Notes: generated by a model from the sequence alone, not told the origin. 64,000 nt of DNA from DASPKM01 sp035628135 (GCA_035628135.1 DASPKM010000006.1:496001-560000), one strand, 5' to 3'. Shown: positions 16,804-25,496, counted from the stretch's first letter. A program made the numbers and translations.

Positions 16804-17376
16804 ATGTACGACCGGTATTCACACCTCACGGACCAGCAGTTGCTGGACAATTATTACAGTGATGGCAACAATCAATGGCTAGGCGCCTTGCTTCCCCGGT
16901 ACACCTTATTGCTGCTGGGCGTGTGCATGAAATACCTGAAAAACGAAGAAGAGGCCAAGGACTGCGTACAACATATTTTCCTGAAGGCCATCACCGAGTT
17001 GCCCAAGTACCGGGTGGAATACTTTAAGGCGTGGATTTACATGGTGGCGCGCAATCACTGCCTCATGCGGCTTAGAGACAGGCACGGTAAAATGCCGGTG
17101 GAGATAAAGGAACAACACCTGGCCGATATCCGTGATGAAGACACACGGCAGAACCACGTGGAAAAGGACCTGCTGCTGCAGGACATGCAGGATGCGCTGG
17201 AACAGTTGAACCCCGAGCAAAAGCAGTGCGTTACACAATTTTATCTTGAAAAAAAATCTTACCAGGAAATAGCCGATCAAACTGGTTATACGTTATTGCA
17301 GGTAAAAAGCTATATTCAAAATGGCAAGCGCAACCTGAAGATCATGCTTGAAAAAAGAAAACATCCTGAAAAATAA
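16804..17376 (+). CDS. ECF-type RNA polymerase sigma factor
   Basis: The 190-aa protein has sigma region 2 at about residues 25-95 (CMKYLKNEEEAKDCVQHIFLKAIT, then FKAWIYMVARNHCLMRLRD). Region 4 lies at about 125-185 (QLNPEQKQCVTQFYLEKKSYQEIADQTG, then VKSYIQNGKRNLK). This is the standard layout of extracytoplasmic-function sigma factors in Bacteroidota. The next gene starts 5 bases after the stop and encodes a small single-span membrane protein, probably its partner or anti-sigma factor. Confidence 0.93.
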   Translation: MYDRYSHLTDQQLLDNYYSDGNNQWLGALLPRYTLLLLGVCMKYLKNEEEAKDCVQHIFLKAITELPKYRVEYFKAWIYMVARNHCLMRLRDRHGKMPVEIKEQHLADIRDEDTRQNHVEKDLLLQDMQDALEQLNPEQKQCVTQFYLEKKSYQEIADQTGYTLLQVKSYIQNGKRNLKIMLEKRKHPEK

Positions 17377-17381
17377 AGGGC

Positions 17382-17744
17382 ATGCCCGACGATCTTTTGA
17401 ACATACTATCGAACAGCAATAAAGACATCGACAACCAAAAGCTGATGGACTATCTCAGTGGCAAGCTGAGCAAGCAGGAACAGCATGAGGTTGAAAAGCA
17501 GATGGCCGACAACGAAATGGTGAGCGATGCGGTGGAAGGCCTGAAAGCCATGAAGAGCCAGCAGGACATTCAGGCCTATGTAGAGCAACTCAACAAGGAC
17601 CTGAACCGGCAACTGCAGCAGAAAAAGGCAAGGCGCAAACAACGCCGCATCAAGGAAGCGCCATACATATATGTTGCCATTGCAATCATACTGGCTTTGA
17701 TAATCATAGCTTATATGATCATTCAACAGCTATCCTCACGCTAA
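17382..17744 (+). CDS. Small single-span membrane protein, probable anti-sigma partner
   Basis: The 120-aa protein has a soluble N-terminal region containing LMDYLSGKLSKQEQHEVEKQM, which resembles the start of zinc-less anti-sigma domains (a short helix followed by LsgeLs..e...iE). A Lys/Gln-rich coiled segment follows, then one transmembrane helix (YIYVAIAIILALIIIAYMII) close to the C-terminus. The gene is coupled to the ECF sigma factor gene at 16804. Its role as an anti-sigma factor is inferred from gene order and shape, not from a conserved signature. Confidence 0.7.
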   Translation: MPDDLLNILSNSNKDIDNQKLMDYLSGKLSKQEQHEVEKQMADNEMVSDAVEGLKAMKSQQDIQAYVEQLNKDLNRQLQQKKARRKQRRIKEAPYIYVAIAIILALIIIAYMIIQQLSSR

Positions 17745-17902
17745 GTTTTAAACATTGGAAAACTTGAACTTTTTATGTATATTTTTGTTTGTGCCCCTTC
17801 TTATTAACCTTCCAGCCTCTTACCAATCCTGATAGCCTGTTGAATCATCCTCCTTTATCCCAATTCGGTAACCTGCTAAACTATCAGTAAGCACAGGAAT
17901 CC

Positions 17903-18216
17903 TTGTTTATACCTGCCAAAGCTCCCTTGCATTGTTATTGCTGTGTGATGATGGTACGGGCTGCGCGGTCACAGTCGCTGCGTTTTAACGATACAAGCTA
18001 TGTCGACCCGGGCAATAACGCGGCCCTCAAGCTCACCATTTCACCATTGAAGCATGGATCAAAATGGAAGGATTTGGTTCAACCACGCAAACCGGGGGCG
18101 GTGGCGACGGCTTAACAGGAGTAGTGCCCATTGTTACCAAGGGAAGGTCGCAGGATGATATCCCGGAAGTAGACATCAATTACTTTATGGGTTACCGCCT
18201 TTCTGACAATAAGCTC
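17903..18216 (+). pseudogene. Remnant of a LamG-domain secreted protein gene, frameshifted and truncated
   Basis: One frame encodes QSLRFNDTSYVDPGNNAALKLT up to 18037. The next frame continues from 18040 with FTIEAWIKMEGFGS, then PIVTKGR and DINYFMGYRLSDNKL. Together these read as the first half of a LamG (concanavalin-like) domain. The two frames are joined if one base is restored in the codon at 18038, which would give LT-N-FTIEAW. Upstream, a hydrophobic SLALLLLC stretch in another frame may be the remains of a signal peptide. The similarity stops exactly where the convergent deaminase gene ends. This is read as a decayed gene fragment of a surface protein; a sequencing error is a less likely alternative. 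Confidence 0.65.
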
Positions 18217-18696
18217 CTAGTATTTCAGCTTGCTTTCCATTTTCTTCCATTGTTCGAAAACGGCCCTCGCTTCTGCGTGTGGAACGTGGATGAAAGGGAT
18301 CTGCCGCGACATAAAATCGGTATTGATCTCTTCGTAAATAAATTCGTCGTCGAATTCTATAGCGGCGGCTTCATAGCGGGTGTTGGCATAGATTACCCTG
18401 CGCACGCGGGCCCAGTACAAGGCGCCCAGGCACATGGGACAAGGTTCGCAGGAAGTGTACACGTCGCAGCCGTCCAGTTGAAAAGTATTGAGATTTTTAC
18501 AAGCATTGCGCACCGCCACGACTTCGGCATGGGCGGTAGGGTCATTGGTAGAGGTGACCATATTGCAACCCTCTCCTACTATTTTATCCTCAAAAACAAT
18601 CACGCAACCGAAGGGCCCGCCGTTGCCACTTTCCATGCCCATTCGGGAGAGCTCTACGGCCCGGTCGAGAAAGGACTTTTCCTGTTGGCTAAGCAT
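18217..18696 (-). CDS. guaD: Guanine deaminase (CDA-fold nucleoside/base deaminase)
   Basis: The 159-aa protein has the zinc and catalytic motifs HAE (56-58) and PCPMC (85-89). The surrounding sequence GGPFGCVIV, STNDPTAHAEVVAVR, YTSCEPCPMCLGALYWAR and FDDEFIYEEI is very like the Bacillus guanine deaminase GuaD, which converts guanine to xanthine. tRNA adenosine deaminase TadA is less likely because of the C-terminal FDDEFIYEEI and IPFIHV region. It is apparently monocistronic. A TACGTTTG minus-7-like word lies 24 bases before the start (18720-18727). Confidence 0.88.
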   Translation of the reverse strand: MLSQQEKSFLDRAVELSRMGMESGNGGPFGCVIVFEDKIVGEGCNMVTSTNDPTAHAEVVAVRNACKNLNTFQLDGCDVYTSCEPCPMCLGALYWARVRRVIYANTRYEAAAIEFDDEFIYEEINTDFMSRQIPFIHVPHAEARAVFEQWKKMESKLKY

Positions 18697-18719
18697 GATT
18701 CAAGTTAAAACTTAAAACT

Positions 18720-18727
18720 CAAACGTA
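18720..18727 (-). promoter_or_regulatory. Putative minus-7 element for the deaminase gene (TACGTTTG)
   Basis: An exact TAnnTTTG match on the minus strand 24 bases before the ATG of the deaminase gene. No TTG at the expected distance was found. Confidence 0.35.
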
Positions 18728-18758
18728 AAAAGCAGAAACTTTTTGACTTTTAAGTTTC

Positions 18759-19247
18759 TTAGGCTGCTCCTATCGATTGCAGGTAATCCAGCACTTCTTT
18801 AGCCTGGTCGCCGCCTTTGCGTGCATGGTGCAGCAATTGAAGGCCGTGCGGACCTTTGGATGTTTTTAATTGAGGAAAAGCGGTGAGCGTTGCTTTTACG
18901 ATCTCTATTTTGCCGAGCATAGCTGCGCAAAAGATGTTCATGCGCGCTCCATTGTCGAGCAGGAACTGCGCTATTTCGCGATTGCCCATGTGGCCCGCGG
19001 CTTCGAGGCCGGTCTCGAAATCGCCGCCGCCCCAGTCCCACGATGCATTCAGTAAACCCGGCTGCAGTGCAAACAGCTCTTTGACACGTGCAAGGTCAGC
19101 GTGCGATTTGCTGACCCATTCTTTCACCATTTCTTTGTCAATGGGATCGGGTCTTTGTTGTTGTGCAGATGCCTCTTTTCGAAAAACCAAACCTGCTGAG
19201 CCGAGCATTGCCAGCGAAATGAATTTTTTGCGGTGTATGATGCTCAT
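18759..19247 (-). CDS. Secreted ankyrin-repeat protein
   Basis: The 162-aa protein begins with an exported leader (RKKFISLAMLGSAGLVF, then ASAQQQ). About three ankyrin-type helix pairs follow: DLARVKELFALQPGLLNASWDWGGGDFETGLEAAGHMGNREIAQFLLD-type spacing, with NIFCAAMLGKIEIVKATL and HGLQLLHHARKGG. Single-domain ankyrin proteins with a twin-Arg-like or Sec leader are frequent in Bacteroidota and have no defined function beyond protein binding. It is monocistronic. Confidence 0.8.
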   Translation of the reverse strand: MSIIHRKKFISLAMLGSAGLVFRKEASAQQQRPDPIDKEMVKEWVSKSHADLARVKELFALQPGLLNASWDWGGGDFETGLEAAGHMGNREIAQFLLDNGARMNIFCAAMLGKIEIVKATLTAFPQLKTSKGPHGLQLLHHARKGGDQAKEVLDYLQSIGAA

Positions 19248-19374
19248 GTCTAAGGAATTTAAGTTTCCTAAAGTACCTTCTTAATAGCGCAAGGGAACAA
19301 AGAAAGGGATGAGAGGTTTATAAGTGATTTGAGGCGGTATCCTGTTACGGTATTACCTTGGTTATGAATATCCG

Positions 19375-20421
19375 TTAGCGCTGCTTGAATTTCTCGGGTA
19401 TGCCCGCAACCTGTGCAAGGTCAATCTCCAGCCTCGTTTTTCCTTCGTCGCTCTCAACGCCCACTGTAAATGCCCCATAGCTGATTATACTGAGATTGGC
19501 CACTCCATTTACCGGCGTCACTTTCCTGACAGGATCGCGGAATGTTGGATGAAGATAAAATGTTACGTCTCCTGTCAAGGGCCTATTGGTATCGGTCGAC
19601 GTTACCTCCAGCGCCACGGTAAACAAGTCCGGATCGAAGGAAGTAGGCGTAACATTCGCCTTTATTTCCCTTCCATTGGCCTTTGACTGCCCTCCAAACT
19701 GGTTTTTATGCGGATCGTTGCTGTCCTTAGAAGTTTTCAAATCGCTTTTCAGGCGTTCGGTATCCTCCTTAAAAGTAGCGGTCAGCGCGTTTAACTCCTC
19801 TTCTTTTTCTTTCAACACTTCTTCCAGGTCTCGCTCATTCTGAGCAAGCATTCTCGAGAAGTGCAATCTCGTCCATAGATAGGCGCACAAAAATCCAACG
19901 ATGATAAAATACAGGACGGTTACAATGGCTCCGTTGCGCGCCACATTGTTGCCGATGGCTGCGGTGGCCTCGCTGCCTCCAAAACTCGATATAAGGTACA
20001 CACCCATGCGGTCGATGGCGGGTGGTATGTTATATAACTGCGTGAGTCCAACGCCCACTATGATTTTGGTAAGCCAATCGCTTATTTGCACCAGGTTGTC
20101 GTTTTGCAATACGCTTGCCCTGCGTTGTATGTTTATTTCGGAGGCCGCAACAGGACTTTGTAATATGCGGGGGATCCCAAACAGGAAGCCCAGCAAAGCA
20201 CCGCCGCAAAAGCTTGCTCCCGCACTAAGCATGGCCGTGCCAACGGCAGAAAAGAAATAACTTACATTATGCCCCACCTTTGCGTTGAATATGATGGTCC
20301 TGACGCAAAAAAACATCACCAGTGCAATGCCTACTAAGAGCGTGATGAACAGGAAACGCCATACGTCGACGTCTTTCTTTTCAAAAATCGGCTTTGAATT
20401 CCAATAGTCCCTGTTGTCCAT
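19375..20421 (-). CDS. Membrane protein with C-terminal pYEATS-like domain
   Basis: The N-terminal half has four hydrophobic segments: FLFITLLVGIALVMFFCV, FFSAVGTAMLSAGASFCGGALLGFLFG, a weaker one near IIVGVGLTQL, and AIVTVLYFIIVGFLCAYLW. A cytoplasmic coiled coil follows (residues about 195-232, RDLEEVLKEKEEELNALTA). Residues about 258-345 read FTVALEVTS, VTFYLHPTFRDPVRKVTPV, LSIISYGAFTVGVESDEGKTRLEIDLA. This is the pattern of the prokaryotic YEATS (pYEATS) domain, whose hallmark is an HPTF-x-x-P strand followed by a G-x-F-x-V strand. In other bacteria pYEATS domains are predicted parts of conflict or immunity-type sensors. No effector gene is adjacent. The assignment rests on remembered motif layout. 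Confidence 0.68.
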   Translation of the reverse strand: MDNRDYWNSKPIFEKKDVDVWRFLFITLLVGIALVMFFCVRTIIFNAKVGHNVSYFFSAVGTAMLSAGASFCGGALLGFLFGIPRILQSPVAASEINIQRRASVLQNDNLVQISDWLTKIIVGVGLTQLYNIPPAIDRMGVYLISSFGGSEATAAIGNNVARNGAIVTVLYFIIVGFLCAYLWTRLHFSRMLAQNERDLEEVLKEKEEELNALTATFKEDTERLKSDLKTSKDSNDPHKNQFGGQSKANGREIKANVTPTSFDPDLFTVALEVTSTDTNRPLTGDVTFYLHPTFRDPVRKVTPVNGVANLSIISYGAFTVGVESDEGKTRLEIDLAQVAGIPEKFKQR

Positions 20422-20455
20422 AATACGGTGTTGGAAGGTTTAGGTAATGCATGAA

Positions 20456-20489
20456 AATACCCTCGCAACGGGTGGAAGGCAAGGGTATT
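20456..20489. repeat. Short inverted repeat upstream of the pYEATS gene
   Basis: AATACCCT (20456-20463) pairs with AGGGTATT (20482-20489) in the divergent intergenic region between 20421 and 20658. It could be a regulator binding site or an RNA hairpin. Nothing else is clear in this 236-base gap. Confidence 0.4.
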
Positions 20490-20657
20490 AACACGCCCGT
20501 TGCACGGGAAATTTCCCGGTCATGTCAAAGCCGGCGCTTGCTAAATAACCAACCGCTAACCAAACAGATTTGACGGTGAACCTTAAATAATGCAATTTTT
20601 GCGTGGTAGTTTCCGTTTTTGATGTAATTGATAATCCCGAAAAACCCCCTCGTCCGT

Positions 20658-20909
20658 ATGAATGCTTACGAAAATGCCCAACAGGCACTTGCCGAACAGG
20701 CATATATCATCGACTTTCACATTACCCGTGCCAGCAAGCTGGCCTTTATGCGAATTCAAAGCTGGAAAATGGCCGCCACTACACCTGGTGTAGCCAAAGA
20801 ATTCCTGAAGGAAACCGAAACCTTTCTTCAGCAAACTTTCTTCAGCACGGTGCCTAACAATTTTATCCTGAACGAAGAAGGCTATTATTTTTCGCAACTG
20901 GAAAATTAG
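20658..20909 (+). CDS. Small hypothetical protein (83 aa)
   Basis: The start is set at the ATG opening MNAYENAQQALAEQAY; a TTG 30 bases upstream is in frame but less likely. The protein is helical and soluble, with no signal or membrane segment, and ends in FNTVPNNFILNEEGYYF-like residues (TVPNNFILNEEGYYFSQLEN). I do not recognise the family. It precedes a hairpin at 20953 and is not overlapped by another gene. It is divergent from the pYEATS gene. Confidence 0.55.
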   Translation: MNAYENAQQALAEQAYIIDFHITRASKLAFMRIQSWKMAATTPGVAKEFLKETETFLQQTFFSTVPNNFILNEEGYYFSQLEN

Positions 20910-20952
20910 CAGGCAGGTTGTAACGTTGATAGCATGGTAAACAGCCGCAGGG

Positions 20953-20994
20953 CTGACTTATCAACGTGTGGCTGGCTAAAGTTGATAAGTTCAG
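20953..20994. repeat. Strong hairpin upstream of the secreted protein gene at 21055
   Basis: CTGACTTATCAAC (20953-20965) pairs with GTTGATAAGTTCAG (20981-20994), a 13-bp stem with one bulged base. No T-run follows. It may terminate the small gene at 20658-20909 or act as an operator. Confidence 0.5.
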
Positions 20995-21018
20995 CACAAC
21001 GGCACGTTTTTCGCCCGA

Positions 21019-21026
21019 TATCTTTG
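21019..21026 (+). promoter_or_regulatory. Putative minus-7 element (TATCTTTG)
   Basis: An exact TAnnTTTG match 28 bases before the ATG at 21055. No TTG is seen at the usual distance, and the hairpin at 20953-20994 occupies the minus-33 neighbourhood. Confidence 0.45.
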
Positions 21027-21054
21027 AAAAAAGTTCAATTACCCAATAAATGCT

Positions 21055-22119
21055 ATGAAACGTTCCAAACTTCTCTGGCTCATGCTGCTGGGCCTTGTAG
21101 CAGTAACCGTAAGCGCATTCGTGTTCATTCGATGGAGTCCCGGCAAAGAAAATCTCACCTCCCGTTCCCTGCAGGATACCACCGTTAATCCAGGCAAGGC
21201 CGATTCCAATTCAGCCGGCAACAGCACCCTGGAACCTTTCGATACCGCGGCCTACGATCAAAAAATGTTACAGATCACCAATGGCGATACATCCGGCCGT
21301 TGGCCTGTTAAAGCCCCCTATCCTTTACCCGGCGCCATACTTCCTTTTAAAAGAGTGATAGCATATTACGGCAACCTGTATTCCAAGCAAATGGGTATAC
21401 TGGGCGAACTGCCTGAAAAAGAAATGCTGGACAGATTAATGGGTGAAGTAAAAAAATGGGAGGAAGCAGACAGCCTAACCCCCGTACAGCCTGCTTTGCA
21501 TTATATAGCCGTTACCGCCCAGCAAGCGCCGGGCGCTGGTGGCAAATACCGGCTCCGCATGCCGTTTAACCAGATAGACAAAGTGCTGGCCATGGCCGAA
21601 AAGATCAATGCTATCGTATTCCTCGACATACAGGTTGGCCTTAGCAACCTGGAGACCGAAGTACCGCAACTGGAGAAATACCTGAAAATGCCGAACGTGC
21701 ACCTGGGTGTGGATCCCGAGTTTTCAATGAAGACCGGTCATGCTCCCGGTAAGGTGGTTGGTACTTTTGATGCGGCTGATATCAACTACACCATCGATTA
21801 CCTGTCTAAGCTTGTACGGGAAAATAACCTGCCTCCTAAAATATTGGTGATACACCGCTTTACCGGTCCTATGGTTACCAATTCGAGCCAGATAAAACCC
21901 CAGCCTGAGGTACAGGTGGTAATGCACATGGACGGATGGGGTGAAGCAGAGCGCAAGATAGGTACGTACAAGCGATACATCTACCCGCAGCCCGTGCAGT
22001 TTACCGGCTTCAAGATCTTTTATAAGAACGATACGAAGAAAGTAAACCGCACCGAAGTAATGCAGCCGGGCCAGTTATTGAAGTTGAAGCCGCAGCCGAT
22101 CTATATACAATACCAGTAA
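21055..22119 (+). CDS. Conserved exported protein with a TIM-barrel-like fold (function unknown)
   Basis: A 354-aa protein with an N-terminal membrane anchor or uncleaved signal (LLWLMLLGLVAVTVSAFVFI). After a Ser/Asn-rich linker, a folded domain begins with FKRVIAYYGNLYSKQMGILGEL. It continues with LHYIAVTAQQAPG, NAIVFLDIQVGLSNLETEV and HLGVDPEFSM, a strand-helix series like a TIM barrel with acidic residues at strand ends (LDIQ and DPEF). Similar lipoproteins occur in Actinobacteria and other bacteria without assigned function; a glycoside-hydrolase-like role is possible but unproven. It is convergent with the methyltransferase gene at 22133. Confidence 0.65.
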   Translation: MKRSKLLWLMLLGLVAVTVSAFVFIRWSPGKENLTSRSLQDTTVNPGKADSNSAGNSTLEPFDTAAYDQKMLQITNGDTSGRWPVKAPYPLPGAILPFKRVIAYYGNLYSKQMGILGELPEKEMLDRLMGEVKKWEEADSLTPVQPALHYIAVTAQQAPGAGGKYRLRMPFNQIDKVLAMAEKINAIVFLDIQVGLSNLETEVPQLEKYLKMPNVHLGVDPEFSMKTGHAPGKVVGTFDAADINYTIDYLSKLVRENNLPPKILVIHRFTGPMVTNSSQIKPQPEVQVVMHMDGWGEAERKIGTYKRYIYPQPVQFTGFKIFYKNDTKKVNRTEVMQPGQLLKLKPQPIYIQYQ

Positions 22120-22132
22120 CGGACCGATCAAA

Positions 22133-22813
22133 TCAATGTTGGCCATTCACCGGCCTCGCCACGTACAGTAACTGGAAGCCGAATAGCCCGGGAGAGATCT
22201 TTTTGAGCACATTGAACAGTCCATTGCGGAAGCCTGAAGGGGTAACGCTTTTCAGCCTGTGCTCGAAGGGTATCCATCCGCTTACATCGGCTTTTTCCAC
22301 CACGTAATTGTTTTCCTTCAGCATATCCTGGGCAGATTTGAAAGTATACCAGCGAAAGTGGGTATAATCCCAGATGCCGTATTCCTGGTAGTTGAAATTG
22401 CCGCGGGCTAACTTCCACCGCGAATTGAAATGCATGAGATTGGGCAATGCGATGATGAGGATGCCATTGGGATTTAGCCTGCTGCGTATGTCTTTTAGAA
22501 GCCGCTGCGGATAGCAGATATGCTCCAGCACGTGAGATAGTATGATGACGTCGTATTGGTCCCTTATATCGGCGGGAAGGCCCTGCTCTACATTATACAC
22601 AAATACATTGCGCAGCACCTTGCCGGCCACCTGCTTTTCCTCTTCGGAAAGGGTGATGCCATCGACTGTGTACCCTTGCGCCATCAGCATTTCGCCGGTA
22701 TCACCGGCGCCGCAGCCAATGTCTAAAATCAGTTTTGCTTCCTGCGGAACAAGCCCGATTACATAAGGATTCCCTTTCTTATAGCTATAAACTTTACCAG
22801 CACTGGTGCGCAT
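22133..22813 (-). CDS. Class I SAM-dependent methyltransferase
   Basis: The 226-aa protein shows motif I ILDIGCGAGDTGEML at about residues 29-43, an acidic residue after the next strand (VDGITLSEEE), and VIILSHVLEHICYPQRLLKDI. NPNGILIIALPNL then marks motif III. This matches Methyltransf_11/23-type enzymes, often acting on lipids, quinones or sugar chains. The substrate cannot be told. A C-terminal segment (GLFNVLKKISPGLFGFQLLYVAR) is hydrophobic and may touch membranes, as in methyltransferases of polysaccharide clusters. Confidence 0.85.
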   Translation of the reverse strand: MRTSAGKVYSYKKGNPYVIGLVPQEAKLILDIGCGAGDTGEMLMAQGYTVDGITLSEEEKQVAGKVLRNVFVYNVEQGLPADIRDQYDVIILSHVLEHICYPQRLLKDIRSRLNPNGILIIALPNLMHFNSRWKLARGNFNYQEYGIWDYTHFRWYTFKSAQDMLKENNYVVEKADVSGWIPFEHRLKSVTPSGFRNGLFNVLKKISPGLFGFQLLYVARPVNGQH

Positions 22814-22981
22814 AGCGGGACAGATTGAACCCCCGAAAATAATACGAAGAATTGGGAAGTTCTATATAAAAAACGATCTTTTTATCCATCCTTATGTCTA
22901 TGGCCGGTAACCGGCAATAAATATGCACAACCTCTGAAATCCATTCCCAATTATGTATTTTGCCCGCCCATTCGGAAACTT

Positions 22982-24916
22982 TTGATCTCCCAGCAAACCA
23001 TACAGCAGATACAGAGCCGCATAGACATCATTGAAATCATCGGTGGTTTCGTAAGGCTCAAAAAAAGAGGCGTCAATTACCTGGGCCTCTGCCCTTTTCA
23101 TAATGAAAAGACTCCCTCGTTCACGGTTTCCCCGGTAAAGGAGATCTATAAATGTTTCGGTTGCGGCAAAAGTGGCAATACCATCAGCTTTTTGATGGAC
23201 CACGAAAAGTACAGCTACGTTGAAGCGCTGCGCTGGCTGGCCAATAAGTACAATGTCGAGATCGAGGAAACGGAGGTCAGTGCCGAGCAAAAGCAACAAC
23301 AGCAGGTGGCCGATAGCCTGCACATCATCAATAACTTCGCGCAGAAATTCTTTACAGAACATTTGTTCCAGACACAGGAAGGACAGGACGTTGCGCTTAG
23401 CTACCTGCATGAGCGCGGGTTCAGGCAAGACATCATTCAGAAATTCCAGATAGGTTACTCGCCCAATCAACGGGAAGCTTTTGCAAATGCGGCCATGGAT
23501 GCGCAATTCAATGTGGAGCTTCTCCAAAAATCGGGATTGATAGTAATAAGGGATGATAAGGCGGTAGATAATTACCGCGGCCGCATCATTTTTCCAGTTC
23601 ACAATCAAACAGGCAAGATCATTGGTTTTGGCGCGCGCATTATCGGCAAAAACGAAAAGGCGCCTAAATACATCAACACGCCGGAAAATGAAATCTATGT
23701 AAAGAGTAAGATCCTGTATGGCTCTTACTTTGCAAGGCAAGCCATCGACAAACACGACGAATGTTTACTGGTGGAAGGCTATACTGACGTGATCTCCCTT
23801 CACCAGGCCGGGATAGAGAACGTAGTTGCATCAGGAGGCACCTCGCTTACGCAGGATCAATTGAGGTTGATAAAAAAATACACCAGCAACCTCACGATCA
23901 TTTATGATGGAGATACCGCGGGCGTTAAAGCAGCGCTGCGTGGTTTGGATATGGCGCTGGAAGAAGGATTGAATGTGCGGCTGGTGCTGATACCCGACAA
24001 CGAAGATCCGGACAGCTACGTGAACAAGGTGGGCGTGTCGGCCTTCCAGGATTTTGTTGCGAAGAACAAAAAAGACTTTGTCATCTTCCAGTTGGAGATT
24101 GCATTGAAAGACGCGGCCAACGACACCATTAAAAAAGCCGCGGTGGTAAACCAGGTGGCCGAAACCATTTCGAAGATCAGCAAGGCCGAAGACTTTACAA
24201 GGCAACAGGATTACATCAAGCAATCCGCCGCACTGCTGAAAATTGAAGAAGCAGGTCTTACTTCACTTGTAAACAAATTCATCAGGGAAAAGATCTCAAA
24301 GATCGAAAGCAGGCTGACGCCCGATGAAGCAAGGTTGCTGGAGCAGGAAGCCAGTCCCGCACGTCATGAATACGATGATGGGCTGAACCTTTTGCAGCGC
24401 GATGAATTGCAGGAACGGGCATTGGTAAGAGCACTGCTTGAATTTGGAACAAAGCATTGGGATGAAACCAATACCGTGGCCGCTTACATCTTCCAGGAGT
24501 CAATGGAACAGGAACTGCTGGACAACGACGCTTTGCGCCGCGTGGTACAAACCTACAAAGCATGGTATGATGCGGGACTGAACCCATCGCACAAAACATT
24601 TATTTATCACGACGATGCGGAGCTTAGCAGCCTGGTGGTATCCATCATGGATTTCCCTTATGAATTAAGCCATAACTGGAAAGAGCATTATGATGGCAAG
24701 ATATTCACCCGCGAGGAGCTCTACCGCGAAGAAGTGCAATCGGTGCTTACGTACCTGAAGCTGCGCAAGATAAAACAACTGATATCCGAAAACCAGAAAG
24801 ACCTTGAGCGCCCGCACACTACCGAAGAGCAGCTCATGCTGATACAAACGCACCAGCATTTAAAGCAAATGGAAAGGGACCTGCTGAACCAGGCTGGCAC
24901 TGTTATAGTGAAATAA
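22982..24916 (+). CDS. dnaG: DNA primase
   Basis: The 644-aa protein has the CHC2 zinc finger (C37, H40, C58, C61), the primase N-terminal catalytic core, and a TOPRIM domain with LLVEGYTDVISL and the acidic IIYDGDTAGVKAALRG. A C-terminal helicase-binding region of about 190 residues ends the protein. It synthesises RNA primers at the replication fork. The start is TTG at 22982, giving MISQQTIQQIQSRIDIIEIIGG, which is the normal family N-terminus; no ATG lies in frame nearby. It stands apart from rpoD, unlike in many bacteria. It is convergent with the CYTH gene, with only three bases between stop codons. Confidence 0.97.
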   Translation: MISQQTIQQIQSRIDIIEIIGGFVRLKKRGVNYLGLCPFHNEKTPSFTVSPVKEIYKCFGCGKSGNTISFLMDHEKYSYVEALRWLANKYNVEIEETEVSAEQKQQQQVADSLHIINNFAQKFFTEHLFQTQEGQDVALSYLHERGFRQDIIQKFQIGYSPNQREAFANAAMDAQFNVELLQKSGLIVIRDDKAVDNYRGRIIFPVHNQTGKIIGFGARIIGKNEKAPKYINTPENEIYVKSKILYGSYFARQAIDKHDECLLVEGYTDVISLHQAGIENVVASGGTSLTQDQLRLIKKYTSNLTIIYDGDTAGVKAALRGLDMALEEGLNVRLVLIPDNEDPDSYVNKVGVSAFQDFVAKNKKDFVIFQLEIALKDAANDTIKKAAVVNQVAETISKISKAEDFTRQQDYIKQSAALLKIEEAGLTSLVNKFIREKISKIESRLTPDEARLLEQEASPARHEYDDGLNLLQRDELQERALVRALLEFGTKHWDETNTVAAYIFQESMEQELLDNDALRRVVQTYKAWYDAGLNPSHKTFIYHDDAELSSLVVSIMDFPYELSHNWKEHYDGKIFTREELYREEVQSVLTYLKLRKIKQLISENQKDLERPHTTEEQLMLIQTHQHLKQMERDLLNQAGTVIVK

Positions 24917-24919
24917 AGT

Positions 24920-25438
24920 TTATTGCGCCATCACCATATCACTGTACGATTCATTCACCAAATCTCCCGCTTCCAACCCAAATTCCTTCATGTACCGTTC
25001 GCACTGCGCCCTCAATTGCGTTGCGGTTAAATTGTCCTCAAACTGGTTGCTCGCCTCGATCTCTACAAATTCGCCAAGCCCTTCGAGCGTATCTACATGA
25101 AACTTTACGTTACCGATATAATATATCTCGCGTTGTTTGCTCACTACGGCCAATACGCCGAGGGCTTTCGCAAGCACACTCTTCAGCGCAGGCGGGTCTT
25201 GGGTTTTCACCAGCTCCACATCGGACTGTTTGGGTCCCCCGGTCTCCTGCCGGTGATAGTAAATCAAGTTGTTTTCGATATTGCCTTCGCGCAGCTTAAG
25301 GCGGCCATGGGGAACAACAAAATAGGTATCGGTCTGTCGGTCGGTACCGCGGTGTTCGGCCCCCGCCTGGCGAAGGTATTGCCGGATGGCTTCGGCGCGG
25401 GTGGTGCGGGCTTTGATTTCGATGTTGATAAAGGCCAT
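24920..25438 (-). CDS. CYTH-domain protein (class IV adenylate cyclase / thiamine triphosphatase type)
   Basis: The 172-aa protein starts with NIEIKAR, a variant of the ExExK signature. It continues with TDTYFVV, GRLKLREG, LIYYHRQETGGPKQSDVE, KQREIYYIGNVKFHVDTLEGLGEFVEIEA and a C-terminal helix. This is the CYTH tunnel fold, which binds triphosphates and divalent metal ions. Members include adenylate cyclase CyaB and triphosphatases; the reaction here cannot be chosen from sequence. The stop codon is nearly shared with dnaG from the other strand. Confidence 0.85.
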   Translation of the reverse strand: MAFINIEIKARTTRAEAIRQYLRQAGAEHRGTDRQTDTYFVVPHGRLKLREGNIENNLIYYHRQETGGPKQSDVELVKTQDPPALKSVLAKALGVLAVVSKQREIYYIGNVKFHVDTLEGLGEFVEIEASNQFEDNLTATQLRAQCERYMKEFGLEAGDLVNESYSDMVMAQ

Positions 25439-25496
25439 AATGAAAAAAGGTCTGTTGCTTTCACAACAAACCTAATTCATTTCATACTTAACCGTC

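Noticed and set aside
18064..18708. A 214-codon open frame that begins with LamG-like residues
   Set aside because: Only its first 50 residues are LamG-like; the rest is the complement of the guanine deaminase gene. It is treated as part of the pseudogene only up to 18216.
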